Source: Distichodus sexfasciatus (Eukaryota > Chordata > Actinopteri > Characiformes > Distichodontidae). Taken from it: a stretch of 64,000 nucleotides of DNA. Below, in pieces: positions 1 to 10,675 of this stretch (position 1 is its first letter; every line of letters starts with the position of its first letter). A program made the translations under genes and the position numbers. The stretch is taken from the NCBI GenBank assembly GCA_032718565.1, contig JAVGVS010000184.1:124001-188000 (forward strand), given 5' to 3'. The notes beneath the pieces were generated by a model. The model was given only the letters and a program-made list of their open reading frames with translations. It was not told the DNA's origin and ran no database searches.

Positions 1-140
1 ACACACATCTGTGGGTGTTGTGTAGTTATCCAAACAATCATTTCCTGTAATGCGTGACAACGACGGAAGCCCGTTAAATCCTAAAAGGTTTTTCTTTTGG
101 CAACTGGGTCGGATCGAGGTCGGGCCGCTTTCACACTTTC

Positions 141-870
141 AGGGTGCTTTCACAACTTAGTACGCTTGCTCTGGTCTGAATGTTGATAATTTTGTAAACT
201 TGTAACATTTTCTCCTTGGTTCGGTTTGTTTTCACACGGGAAAAAATCCAAGCGTACCAAAATGTGTCACTTTAAATCACGCAAGAATGTCCTCTCCGCT
301 TACCGGTCAGATGTGTTTGCCGCGTGAACAAAAATGTAAATACAGGAAGAAGATTCTGTGTTGACTGTTTCAAGATGGAGAACCTACGTGGACTGGTTGT
401 CGCCCTGGTGATTACTTTCTACTTCTAGTGCGTTCACCACTTCAGACGAATTATTGCGTTTGAAAATCAAGCACGGTTACGGCTGGAAAACAGCGCATTA
501 ATGCACTGCATTCGCCAAAGGTGCATATCGCGAAAATACAGGAGGTGGCGCGCATTAATAAGGAGGAACAGTGATATGCTCACCATGCGACATTTTTCTC
601 GAAGACCCAACAGGTATGTATATCACGTGATTCGCTGCCTTTGGTCCTGTTTTGGTTCGGTATGCTTTCTCACCAGGAAGACCGCATCAGAGTTCGCTGA
701 TTTGGATCGAGACCACCTCTTTTTGGGGGTCTCGGTGCGGTTGTTTTGGTCCGCACCTGAGTGTGATTACCATGTTCATACCAGACCAAACGAACCGCAC
801 TGCACCAAGAGGGGAAACGAACTCAAGTTCAATTAAAGCGTACTAAAGCCTGTAGGTGTGAAAGCACCCT
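141..870. mobile_element. DNA transposon with 14-bp terminal inverted repeats, possibly PIF/Harbinger-derived
   Basis: A 730-bp unit starts AGGGTGCTTTCACA and ends TGTGAAAGCACCCT, a perfect 14-bp inverted repeat. A matching target duplication is not obvious. A short frame from the ATG at 374 (MENLRGLVVALVITFY, then stop) and an Arg-rich frame at about 500-620 recall the N-terminal end of Harbinger-type nucleases, but too little is left to be sure. It could equally be a MITE of another superfamily. Confidence 0.6.
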
Positions 871-883
871 AAATCAACCGTAC

Positions 884-1055
884 CAGAGTTGGTTTGGAAC
901 CAAACCGAGACCAGCTCTTCTGCTGGGGCTCGGTACGCTTGTTTGGTCCACACCTGAGTTTGGGTGCTTGTATTCACCCCTGTCCAAAAGATCCGAACCA
1001 AGGGAAGAAACGAACTAAATGCGTACTAAACGAAGCAGGTGTGAAAAAAATGCGT
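884..1055. mobile_element. Partial second copy of the 141-870 element
   Basis: The sequence repeats the 3' part of the preceding element in the same orientation: a GGTACGCTTGTTTGGTCC-type block, then GAAACGAACTAAA, GCGTACTAAA and AGGTGTGAAA. It lacks the left end and the last bases of the terminal repeat. It suggests a truncated tandem or nested insertion. Confidence 0.5.
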
Positions 1056-1302
1056 CCGACTGGATTTCATTCTACCACCGCCTCATACATTCTTACACTA
1101 GATTTGCGTTGCGTTGTCCCAAACTAGTTACTTTGCCCTGCCCCTACTCAATTCCACTCAGTAAATCGAGTGGAAGTGAGTAGCGGAAGGATAAAGTAAC
1201 ACGGCCATGGTGCCACATGCCCCCCCACCCCCACCCCTTGTCTGTTCCATACAGTAGGTCCTGTACGTCCTAATCCAACTCTATCCTTCTGCCAGAACAT
1301 TG

Positions 1303-1415
1303 AGACCCTGAGCAAGACCCTTAACCCCAAGTTGTTCTGTGGAGACTGTCTCCTTAATTAGGAAATGGAAGGAACTCTGGATAAGAGACTGATAAATGCC
1401 ATAAATGTAAATGAA
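1303..1415 (+). repeat. SINE 3' part (LINE-derived tail)
   Basis: It contains the typical series GAGCAAGACCCTTAACCCC, a CTCCTTAATTAGGAAATGG-like block, GGATAAGAGACTGATAAATG and a tail of ATAAATGTAAATG, the usual end of a widespread fish tRNA-derived SINE. The tRNA-like head is not recognisable. Related copies lie at 4712-4830 and 33082-33270 (reverse) and at 48662-48866 (forward). Confidence 0.65.
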
Positions 1416-1597
1416 ATTTGCACATGATGTTCTTATGAAACCTAATTTGCCTGTCGATAATTTGGAACTTTGCCTCAGGGTTTCTTTTTCCTTCCTATTG
1501 TGATATTTTGTTCATTCCATTTTGTACATGTGATACTTTCTTGGAAAAATTAGACTGAACAATAAACGAATGTATTAGACTTGAACAAACTAGCAAT

Positions 1598-2827
1598 TAG
1601 GCATGGACCAGTATGAAATTCTGTTGGTACAGAGAATTAATTAATTAATTTTCACGGTATCATGGTATCGCTAACCCCAACCTTAACCCATTTCTAATTT
1701 AGTCCAAATTATTGTGCTGTAGATAATGTTTTCCATACTCTAGTTTTTTAATGTAAAACCACAGACTACCACTGATGCTGCTACTAACAGTAACATTAAC
1801 TAATTCTCTAATGTTATTTAAAGTTGATACACACATACAGTATGTAACGGCGGGGGAGAGAGAGCATGCGTTTGCTGTCAAACTGTTAAACATAAGCAGC
1901 GACTCGGGATTTGAAAGAGTCCTTCAGACTATTTTTATATCTTCACTTAAAAAAGATTAATTAACAATTAATCTTGAACTAGTGCTAATTGTGTATTAAA
2001 TGTTCACACACCCCGGCCGCCCAGATGGGTATGGAGTCCTCTTCCGAGTCTTGGTTCCTCTCAAGGCTTCTTCCTGCTAGAGGGAGTTTTTCTTTGCCAC
2101 TGTCGCCTCAGGCTTGCTCGTTGGGGGTTTGGGCCGGTTATATGTAAAGCACTTTGTGACAGTGACAGTTATTAAGAGCGCTATATAAATACATATGAAT
2201 TGAATTACGGAGAAAAAGTAAACATTTATTGCAGAGAAAAAGCCTTTTCTCTGTGTCTGCGTAATTTTATGCTAAAAATGTGCTGGCTTGCTAGACACTA
2301 GTGACTGAACGGTGCAAATAAGGCAATTGGGGAGGAAAAATCAGTGAACGGCAGACGTACTGAGCAGCTAATTCCGTTTTAAAAGGTATCCTGGTTGTGT
2401 GCATACTACAGCGATGAACTTTTCAGCAACGTACAAGCAGTCGGTGCAGCAGATTCTTTATGTTACTGTGAAAATTTCGTTCGCAGTTCATAATAAATAT
2501 TACGAAGCTTGGTAGCAAACCTATAGTATTTATTTTAACAATGCTAGACATGCTAACTATAGTAGCAGGTTGCAGAGGTTTATTTCGAGTCTTTCACCTT
2601 GAACCTAGCAAAAGCGAGGGGTGGGGGGTCAGTTCACCGAATGCTGGCGTCAACTAGAGGTGGAGTGGGGAAGGGGACGTGTTAATCTACGCTTCACACC
2701 ACATGGGGGAGACCTTCACTTTCTATCTTTGAAGAAGCATTAAAATGAAAGAAATTTGGTACAGTTTTGGAACGGTGGCTTTATTAAACCGCGGTACACT
2801 GGTATAGCGCTACCTTGCCTATGCTTA
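1598..2827. mobile_element. hAT-type DNA transposon remnant with nested LINE tail
   Basis: The unit starts TAGGCATGGACCAGTATG and ends with a related inverted sequence (CGCGGTACACTGGTAT ... CCTATGCTTA). It is flanked by CTAGCAAT (1590-1597) and GTAGCAAT (2828-2835), seven of eight bases identical, as expected for a hAT target duplication. Fish genomes commonly carry hAT ends of this GCATGG-CCGGTATG type. No transposase frame is readable. A LINE tail is inserted at 2012-2207. Confidence 0.72.
2012..2207 (+). repeat. LINE 3' UTR tail (L2/Maui-like)
   Basis: The block runs from CCCCGGCCGCCCAGATGG through GAGTCTTGGTTCCTCTCAAG, TTGCCACTGTCGCCTCAGG and AAGCACTTTGTGACAGTGAC to AGCGCTATATAAATAC and ATTGAATT. 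This series is the familiar 3' end of a teleost L2-type retrotransposon. It lies inside the hAT remnant and is therefore younger than it. Confidence 0.7.
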
Positions 2828-2847
2828 GTAGCAATAAAGGAATCATT

Positions 2848-2925
2848 TGACCTTCACATTTGACCAATCCATGACGGAGCAGTGGGCAGCTTTTTGGGAA
2901 TCTGGTTTGGGATCAGCACAGAAAC
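2848..2925 (-). repeat. SINE fragment
   Basis: The segment CATTTGACCAATCCATGACG and GAGCAGTGGGCAGCTTTTTG resembles the reverse copy at 16190-16250. Only the middle part of the SINE is present. Confidence 0.45.
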
Positions 2926-4300
2926 TGAGTGGAACCCACCTGGCCGAGGCTTATTTGTAAAAACCAACAGACATGTTAGTTACTGGCAATCTGCTCTTCG
3001 CATCTTTCAGAACCATTTAATCTCAGATTAACAATACAAATTTGGCTCTTTAACCTTGCCTCCCCCTTACTCTCTCTCTCAGTCTCTCGTTCCCATAGTT
3101 GCCATGCAGTTCAAATATCTACGGCGACAACCGACGTGCCCCATTTTTCATCGACTCCCTGTTTGCTGGAACGGCAAGCCAGGCATTAAATTGTTCCATC
3201 ATACGTCCCGCTCTCCCTTTAGTGCAGCACAGCTGGAGAGATGGAAGCGGGGTGATAAGGGCGACGCTATGCACTCTGCATCCAAATGGGGCTCGGATGC
3301 CAGGAAATTAAAACAGCTGAAAGAGACGGCGTGGACGGTGGCCAGCCATTGGGTTTCGCTGAATGCAATTTCAAATAAATGACCGGCGCATCGTAGGAAG
3401 CCATTGAGCCTGGGCAGGAAAAGGAAACTTCAGGACCCCTAGAGCGAGTTTCCTGTCAACGTCCGGGCAATTGCATTTATTCGCTTCGCCATAACTAAAT
3501 AAGTCCTTTAGGGCACGGTTTATGAAGACCCACTGGAGCCGTTGTGGAGAGACGCAGATTAATCAGCACTCAAAGGATTCAAACGACTCTTGTTTATTGC
3601 TGTCAAGTCCTATGGATGACAACTCACTCCAGTCCACTTTGGACAGTGAGCGCAGTGACTAAAATTACTTTAACAAGGCCACTGACTTATCCAGATTCGG
3701 GAACGAAAGACAGAGTTGATGCAACAGCCTTGATCTCCTCGAAGTGAGGGGGAACGGAGGGGCAGAACTGAATAATTAGCCAGAGAGACTCAGGCAAAGT
3801 CAACAGGGTTGAATCACGCAGCACCCGCAAGGCTCGCTGGACTCCCACACGTAATTAAGTCTGCTTAACTGAACGAACAACCCGGACCGGATAAGAACTG
3901 GTAGTGGAGCAGTGGAACCCCCCCCACCTCTGTGCCTCAAACGGTGACAGATTTTACGGCAAAGAAATTTTAGGCAGTAAAAATTAGGGCTGCGTAGTGT
4001 AACATCACTTCTACTGCTGTAACAACAAACTGCCTTTGCTTGACTGCTAACCATAACTAATATCTACTAGATAATGCTATTGTTCACTATAACACTTCTG
4101 TCATTGCAGTTAGCCATGCTAGCATTAAGAGCTAGGGTAAATCAGCATTAAGTAGACGCAACTGGTGTTAGTTTACAAGCTTTTGTCAGAAATCTGCATT
4201 TATTTTTAGATGTATTTAAAAACTGTGATCTCGTATGAAAGCGCACTGTACTATGCCATACTCTATTATTACATACTATCACGTGTTGTAAACTATAACC
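2926..4300. other. No gene seen; repeat-poor intronic or intergenic sequence
   Basis: The part from 3050 to 3760 has moderate GC, no microsatellite and no recognised repeat. It contains overlapping short open frames (about 108 residues at 3056-3382) that resemble no protein I know and show no splice-site support. 3800-4140 is similar with a C-rich patch near 3918. Confidence 0.4.
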
Positions 4301-4301
4301 T

Positions 4302-4410
4302 TTGCCCTTCCGAGTCTTGGTTCCTGTCAAGGTTTCTTCCTGCTAGTGAGAGTTTTTCCTTGCCACTGTCGCCTCAGGCTTGCTTGTTGGAGGCTTGGGG
4401 TGGTCACCCT
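4302..4410 (+). repeat. LINE 3' tail fragment (L2/Maui-like)
   Basis: It repeats CGAGTCTTGGTTCCTGTCAA, TTCTTCCTGCTAGTGAGAG and TTGCCACTGTCGCCTCAGG seen at 2040-2120, but stops before the AAGCACTTTG and ATTGAATT end. Confidence 0.68.
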
Positions 4411-4435
4411 CACATTACACTGAAGGTTTTGTGTG

Positions 4436-4603
4436 TACAGATTCGAGCGACTTTGACAAGAGCAACATAGTGATGGCTAGTGATGTCCGGGTCGAAGCAT
4501 CTCAAAAAGTGCAGCTCTTAAGAGATGTTTCTGATCTGCAGTGGTCAGTAACTACCAAAAAGTGATCCAGGGGAGATGGAAAACTGGTGAACCACTGAAC
4601 CTT
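4436..4603 (+). pseudogene. Tc1-type transposase N-terminal fragment (second subfamily)
   Basis: One frame reads SSDFDKSNIVMASDVRVEAS and further on LQWSVTTKK before a stop. This follows the N-terminal pattern of another fish Tc1 subfamily (SDFDKGxIVMA ... WSVSTYQKW). The rest of the transposase and the inverted repeats are gone, and codons have drifted. A piece of the same subfamily lies at 53995-54260. Confidence 0.6.
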
Positions 4604-4633
4604 CTATTGAATCAAAGGGATTTGATTCAATAG
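4604..4633. repeat. Perfect 13-bp inverted repeat, 4-base loop
   Basis: CTATTGAATCAAA at 4604-4616 is followed after GGGA by its exact reverse complement at 4621-4633. It lies just after the Tc1 fragment. Confidence 0.8.
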
Positions 4634-4711
4634 AACACCTAATGGAGTTCAAATTTCTGAATTTTGCATTAAATCTAAGACATTTGACGCCCTTATCTTG
4701 TTTGACTTCCA

Positions 4712-4830
4712 TTTGCTAATTTCCGGGACAATCCCCCTGGAGCCCAATGATGGTTTTGTTGGAGGGAGGATTCAAACCCACAACCACTTGGTCCAGAGGT
4801 GAGTATCCTAACCACTAGACTCACCACCAA
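4712..4830 (-). repeat. SINE tRNA-like head, reverse orientation
   Basis: On the plus strand it carries GGATTCAAACCC (complement of a box B) and CTAACCACTAGAC (complement of a box A region), preceded by TTGCTAATTTCCGGGACAAT, the SINE body. It is a pseudogene-like SINE piece, not a tRNA gene, because no cloverleaf can be drawn. Confidence 0.6.
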
Positions 4831-5450
4831 CCCCAACAGAAAGCTGTCAGAACATAGGGTGCATCGCAGCTGCTCAATATTAGGCATAACGATGGTCATA
4901 ATTGTATGGCTGATCGGTGCATGATATAATATCCAGATCTAATAAATAACAAAGAACATTTCAATAGTCAAAAACGCCAACAGAAGACGATCACCAACTG
5001 TGCATGGCAACAGATTGGACTGTGGTCTCTAACAGGACACCAACAAGGTACACCCACGCAGGTGATGTTTCAAAGTGTCCAATGTGTGTGAGTTCATTAA
5101 TAGTAATGTATATTTGACCCATTGGTTACCACAGCGAGCTGAGAGCGGCAGCCAATAACATGAACCGTCTGGTTTCCAAACTCATTCACCTCCGTCGCTG
5201 TGTGTCACAGCCGGAACAGATGCCCCGAACATACCGTCCACTCTGAGTGCACACTAAGCCCTATGTAAACAAGTGGGCACACAGTATCAGCATGCAAAGC
5301 TCTGGGTTGCATCACGCTGCTTCTACAGCTGCAAAAATGTGGACAAAATGTCATGACATGCTACAATTTGTTGCACGTTCTGTAAAAATAAAATAGGTTA
5401 AAATATGTTGATGACAAATGAGTAGAGCTTTAATGTGAGCACTGTGAAAA
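4831..5450. other. No feature recognised
   Basis: Mixed sequence without a long open frame, inverted repeat or microsatellite that I could support. Confidence 0.4.
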
Positions 5451-5527
5451 CTGGAGCCACGCCGTCTCGTCTCTCTGTATATCTGCACAGTATATAGCAG
5501 AGATGACAATAAAGTTCACTTTGACTT
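5451..5527 (+). repeat. LINE 3' tail (GCAGAGATGACAATAAAG type)
   Basis: It contains CTGGAGCCACGCCGTCTCGT, CTCTCTGTATATCTG and AGCAGAGATGACAATAAAGT. The same tail occurs at 56167-56231 and, diverged, at 10161-10233, so this is a retroposon end and not a gene poly(A) signal. Confidence 0.65.
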
Positions 5528-5794
5528 ACTTTGTGATGTTGAAGACCTGAATTAATAACTGAAATCATTGGGGCGTCAGCTAATTTTTTAAAATTAGGAT
5601 TAACCTGTTAATAGATCAATTATTCTATCAATTTATATAATTTTATTGAAAAGTCAAATTAAAAGAATGCATAATTTTCTAAATAATTTTCTTGAACTTA
5701 TTTTAAATCAATTTTTAAATCATTTTTAAATCATTTTGCATTGTTTTTATGATTATTGTTTTTATTCTTGTTTTTATGATTATTCTACTTCCTT

Positions 5795-5862
5795 TTATGT
5801 AAAGCACTTTGAATTACCTCTGTGTATGAAATGTGCTATATAAATAAATTTGCCTTGCCTTA
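5795..5862 (+). repeat. LINE 3' tail (TGCCTTGCCT type)
   Basis: ATGTAAAGCACTTTGAATTA, then GTGCTATATAAATAAATTTG and CCTTGCCTT form the common end of a fish non-LTR retrotransposon. Confidence 0.6.
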
Positions 5863-7752
5863 AATGCAATTAAGAAATAATCAATGTAGAATCCCAGACT
5901 CCAGCCTAAACATTTGCTCAAACACCTTTAAGGTGGTAGGCAGACAAATTGATGGCTTTAATGGTAACAACATCAAACAGATTTAAAGATATTGCAGTGA
6001 TTTGATCTTTTCTGGTGGTTCATCCTCCAGAACGACACCTGTCTGTTTCCTTCTCAGGAGCTTTTTGTAGTGTTGCAAAAATTATTATTTTCGAGTTAAT
6101 TTTTATGTGCAAATGGCAATTTCTGCTGCAATATCAGCATTGCAAAAGAAAATACCTTCATTCATATTTTCATCACAAGTAACAAACAATATAATTTGCC
6201 GTGCAAACATATCAACATTGGCAGGGCATCATAGGGGTTTTTGAACATGCATATGTCCTGCAGTCCACCACCCCGCGCCATGCGTGCACACAGCCAGGGA
6301 CAGCCAGGGGCAAAGGTCAGCTCCTCTCCCTCCCTAAAAACCACGATCAGATGCATGAGATTCCTCCCACAGGGGCAGGTGGGTGAACGAGGCGAAATAC
6401 GAGTTCAAACAGTCAGAGGTTTGCAGCTGCTCCTTGGAGGAAAACACAAATTCCCACGTGTGAGAGCGGGATTTAGAGGCCGGGAGGTATGCCGAGTGAA
6501 AAAGCCAGTCAGATAAAAGAGATGTGTGTTTCTTTTTAAGACCATCCCTTTTGCCCCGTATGATGTCACGATAACCACATGAATGTTGTCTTGATGTCAA
6601 GGTCGGAGGCTGAATGTGAACAAAGAAACGGTCAGATAACAGCTTTGAAATGGCTGAGTGGACATGAGAATGGAGGATAGTTTTTGTTTGTTTCTACTGG
6701 AAGCCATGGAGGTGGAGGTGGAGGTGTTGAATATGGAGGAAGAGAAAATCAGCAAACAATAAACAGAGAGAGCAGGAAGTCCGAAGTCCTCATACACTCA
6801 CGCCGTCGTTACAGGTCTGCAATACACACATACACAACACTCTCTTTTTTTCTGTCTCCAATTAGAAACTTATATTTAGCTTCCAATGCAAATCTGAAAA
6901 TATCCCTGGCAGCACATTACTGGCATTACTACGCTTTTAGCCAACAGCAATCGGCATCGCTCACTCGCATAATGACAACTAAATGCTTTTTGCAAAAAAG
7001 CAAAACAATTTAACTTGAACGTTTTTGAAGCTCTGCTTTAAAGTGCATTTCTACATACACTTCTGGTGCGTTCCATTTGCCTTTGGATCTGAGATTCAGT
7101 TGACGTATAACACGACCGTAGCAAAACCTCTATCGATTAGAACAACACTGTATTACGTACACAGCTGACCAAGTTATACACAAACAACACTAAATTGCTA
7201 AAAATGTTTAAAAAATTCATGTCATTTGCACTCAGCAGCCATCTTGGATTCTGAGCTCGGCATTGCACATCAGTACTGAATTGGCGAGAACCAGCATAAA
7301 AATCTAGGCTGGTCACTGCTCTAAGTCAAAGACAGAGGGAGAGAGGGAAGAGGGAAGAGAGAAAAAGAAAGAGAAAGAGACTAGTCGAGGCAGAAGTGCC
7401 TCCAGCTGATGTCCGGCATCTCAACCTGCAGGTCAGCCACTCGACCGCCCACAATCACTCTACACACACCAACTCATTCACAAGGAGAGAACCACTGAGT
7501 TCCTCTTAAAAATCGTTTATTAAAAATAGAATTTCGTGGGTAACCGGAAGGCACACGCAAGCGTGTAGGCGGTGATGCTATCTGCAGTCTGGAGAGAAAA
7601 CATATTTTTAGAGTTGTTTGCCTTGAGGAAAGTCATCACTTGCTATATTCAAGCATCCAGACCACCAGGGGGCAGTGAGGAGAAGAAGTATAAATCCACA
7701 GAAGGCCACATAAAATGAAATATTTTTTCATTTAGAATCACAGAAGAAGACA
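5863..7752. other. No gene seen; possible regulatory islands
   Basis: 6270-6520 is GC-richer and repeat-free. 6704-6726 holds a short GGAGGT run and 7327-7380 a GA-rich patch. Short overlapping frames on both strands (for example at 6241-6516 and 6334-6600) are not similar to any protein I know. Confidence 0.4.
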
Positions 7753-8018
7753 GGGCAGTTGGTGGCGTAACGGTAGGGTGTTTGCCCGGTGATCATAAGG
7801 TCGCAGGTTCAAATCCAGGGCTGGTAAAGTCACCACTGAGGTACTCATGAGCAAGGTACTGTCCCCAAGCACTGCTTCCCGGGCGTTTGTTAGCTGCCCA
7901 CAGCTCCTTCACGGACAGGATAAATGTAGAGGTCACATTTTGTTGTAGTGCACTGTGTGCTGTGCTGTGGTGTGTTCACAATGACAAATAATCACTCAGG
8001 TTCACTTCTCACTTTCAA
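7753..8018 (+). repeat. tRNA-derived SINE, family A, near full length
   Basis: The head has a box A-like TGGCGTAACGGTAGGG and a box B GGTTCAAATCC. The body has GGTACTCATGAGCAAGGTAC and CCCCAAGCACTGC, then GTGCACTGTG-type text and a tail ACAATGACAAATAATCACT. It serves as the reference copy for those at 11014-11140, 16128-16339, 16403-16623, 27183-27231 and 30008-30310. RNA polymerase III promoter boxes are intact enough to recognise, but activity is unknown. Confidence 0.78.
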
Positions 8019-9000
8019 TCATGAGTACAAATTTGGTTTTCCATGTAGCAGCGTCTCCAAATTCCATATGAACCAGTGTTATCTTACAAATGCTTTTGAT
8101 CAAAAAATAAAAACAAATCAATAATAGATGTATTTTAGATGTTAAAAGTTGAATGATCAAAATGACTTTTTTATAATGAGGATTTTAGTTAAAGCTCCAT
8201 TTCCAAAGAACATTATTTAAATTTCTGCTATTTATTCATTTTCCATTTATTATTCATCAATATTATTTTTATTCAAAGTATTGTTTCAGCTGCCGACTTT
8301 AGCAATACTTCCTGTAAGCATCATGTAAGGTAATAAATTTTGTTAAAATGAGGATTTCAGGAATGGTTGTCAAAGATTTTATGTCAGCCATTCCCGAGCG
8401 TGTGTCTCAGCTGCTGAAACACTCCAGATGGCTGCAGCCACTGGACAGCAGATGTATGACGACCGGAGGAGAGCCAGCACAGGGGCCAGAGCTCAAGCTG
8501 GGCTGTGATTGGTCAGGAGACTAGAGTGGAACGCTGTCATTGGTGGAGGTGTGGCAAGGGGAGGAGAAGTTAGAACAGCCTCCCGCATCTCAAACCCTCT
8601 TTGATCAGAGGCAGAGCTGTTTTGGGTGACCTTCACAGCTGGGTTAAAGGAGATTCCTTAGCGGCATTAAACTCATGCAGGCAGGTGCACACACACGCAC
8701 ACACACATACACACCCATCACCATCATCAATCACATTCCCAGATGATGCTCTAGTCCGTGTGATGGATGTGTGTGGCTGAGTGTGACCAATCCATTTCTA
8801 AATAGCTTTTCACGACATACTCATAAATGTTCACCGTAAAAACCCACACGATGATCTCATGCTCACTGCCCACTTTAACCTTTCGTATCTTTCCCGCCCT
8901 TATGAAGTAAGCACAGGCACCACTCTGTGCAACGTGGCATATTTTAACTGCCCTTGAATTAAAAGTAGCATTGAAACAAGATTCGTTCTACATTCCATAT
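8019..9000. other. No gene seen; CCAAT-containing GC-rich island and CA repeat
   Basis: 8390-8690 is repeat-free and includes GTGATTGGTCAG (8506-8517) and GTCATTGGTGG (8537-8547), two CCAAT-box-like sites in the same orientation. It lies inside the large intron after the PH exon and could be an enhancer or a hidden promoter; nothing proves this. A short CA-rich stretch is at 8689-8715. 8050-8380 is AT-rich. Confidence 0.4.
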
Positions 9001-9505
9001 AGGGCCAATTTCCCAGTCAAGGATCAAGCTTAGTCCTAGACTAGTTTTGAGCTTGAATGATAAATCTCCATTGGTACTACAACTTAGTCCAAGACTAAGC
9101 TTAACGCATGAGCAAGAAACTAGCCCTTAGGGCCAATTTCCCAGTCCAGGATTAAGCCTAGTCTTGGACTAAGTTGTAGTACCAATGAATATTTATCATT
9201 CAAACTCAAAACTAGTCCAAGACTAGGCTTAATCCACGAGTAAGAAACCAGTCTTTAGGGCCAATTTCCCAGTTGAGGATTAAGCCTAGTCTTGGACTAA
9301 GTTGTAGTACCAATGGAGATTTACCATTCAATCTCAAAACTAGTCCAAGTCTAGGCTTAATCCACGAGCAAAAAAACAGACCCTAGGGCCAATTTCCTAG
9401 TCGAGGATTAAACCTAGCCCTAGACTAGTTTGAATGATAAATCTCCATTGATACTACAACTTAGTCCAAAACTAGGCTTAATCCATGTGCAAGAAACCAG
9501 ACTTC
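9001..9505. repeat. Four-unit tandem array, 128-bp period, of a palindromic repeat
   Basis: The motif AGGGCCAATTTCC begins at 9001, 9129, 9257 and 9385, an exact 128-bp spacing. Each unit is itself an imperfect palindrome: GGATTAAGCCTAGTC on the left pairs with GACTAGGCTTAATCC on the right around an ATTTATCATTC centre. Units differ by scattered substitutions, and the fourth has a small deletion. Related single copies are at 15734-15855 and 62655-62785. Confidence 0.88.
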
Positions 9506-10160
9506 AGTGATTAAAGTAAGCAATGTATGACCTGTATTTTCATGCAGACGTGCTATCATATCCAGTAGAGGCAAGGGCCCAAAACTCTTTAGTCAATCCA
9601 TTCATTATGGTATTCTGGAAATTTTGTTTTCCTTTGGTCACTGAGGGAGTCAGTCACATACTGTACAGCACCATCTGACATTTTTGAAAACACCTCCTCA
9701 TTTTTCACTTAACTTTTCCCACTGTTTTTCTTATTGTCATGAAAATGTGTATTAGGGAAATTGGAGTCACATAATAACCAAAAATGTCATGTTTTGAATA
9801 AAAAAGGATAAATAAAAAATAATTTTGGGGCTGAATTGTTTCTCCAATGTGTTTTTCTGAAGTTGTGATACATGCTTTTGTCCCACATGAATTCAAGACT
9901 ACTTATTTCTGGTGCATTCTAATATATCACAAGAAGTGGCCTCCCCAAATTAAAATGTTGACAGCATTTAGGTGTAAACTGACATTAAGACATACTGCAT
10001 GTATGCATGCAACCAGGTGTGCTTGAATTTTGGACTGGTTCTAAAGCATGACGAATCATAAACGTATGTTACGAGATAACTATCAAGATAACTTTCAAAA
10101 GCAAGGCATTTAGTGTTACTGAGACCTAGGTGTTACTATATGTTGCACAGGGGCCATGGG
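9506..10160. other. No feature recognised (plekha6 intron)
   Basis: AT-rich intronic sequence. A 63-residue open frame on the minus strand at 9705-9896 is not supported by composition or similarity. Confidence 0.4.
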
Positions 10161-10233
10161 GAAACGCTGTCTCATCACACTTTGTACATGTATAAAGTGA
10201 CTGATGACAATAAAGAACCTTCAACTTTGAACT
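10161..10233 (+). repeat. LINE tail, diverged
   Basis: GAAACGCTGTCTCATC, GTACATGTATAAAGTGACTG and ATGACAATAAAGAACCTTC correspond to the tail seen at 5451-5527. Confidence 0.5.
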
Positions 10234-10418
10234 TAGGTGCGTATCACACTCTCTGCCGGGTTTTCATGTAAATTCCAGAGACCCCACATTCAAATGAGGA
10301 TTAAGAAAAACTTCTTTTGAGGTTGAAGAGACGCAGGACTTTTGAATATTCAAATCCACCATCCCAGGAATGTGTTCTGGCATTAACATAATCACATGGG
10401 AATGAGGCTATGGCTTAC

Positions 10419-10491
10419 CTTTGTAGTAAAAGAGACATCGGTCAGCAAGCACGAACCAGCGCTTGTTCCACTGTTTCACACCACTGCTGGC
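10419..10491 (-). CDS. plekha6: plekha6 coding exon: N-terminal strands of the PH domain (partial gene)
   Basis: Internal exon of 73 bp. Read on the minus strand it gives 24 codons beginning ASSGVKQWNKRWFVL and ending CLFYYK, plus one base (phase 1). The acceptor is CTGCAG after a T-rich tract and the donor is GTAAGC. It encodes the beta1-beta2 part of a pleckstrin homology domain, which in this family binds phosphoinositides and brings the protein to membranes and junctions. The KQWNKRWFVL and DRCLFYYK pattern is, as I recall it, characteristic of PLEKHA6; PLEKHA5 and PLEKHA7 differ here (for example KLWKKRW, RLWKRRW). The next expected exon, starting with Asp-Glu-Lys-Glu, was not found down to position 1, so the following intron is longer than 10.4 kb and the gene runs off the left edge. 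Confidence 0.88.
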
Positions 10492-10675
10492 CTGCAGTAC
10501 ATAAATATGGAACACAAAAAATCACATAAAATCTTCCTCCAGCAAGAAGCAACAAAAAAGTGGCAAACACCTGACCTCTGTTCATCGGGTCATCTTAACT
10601 ATATCCCCAAAATGAATGATGTCAGAGATTTTGTTAAACTCAACTTCAGATTTTTATCTGGAGATCTCAACGGAG

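Noticed and set aside
5500..5530. AATAAA in GACAATAAAG as a gene polyadenylation signal
   Set aside because: The same sequence and surroundings recur at 10220 and 56215 as a LINE tail.
7753..8018. tRNA gene suggested by box A and box B
   Set aside because: No cloverleaf can be formed, and the sequence continues into a SINE body and tail repeated elsewhere in the window.
9001..9505. Regular array considered as a CRISPR locus
   Set aside because: Units are 128 bp and repeated over their whole length, with no unique spacers of constant size, in an evident vertebrate genome.
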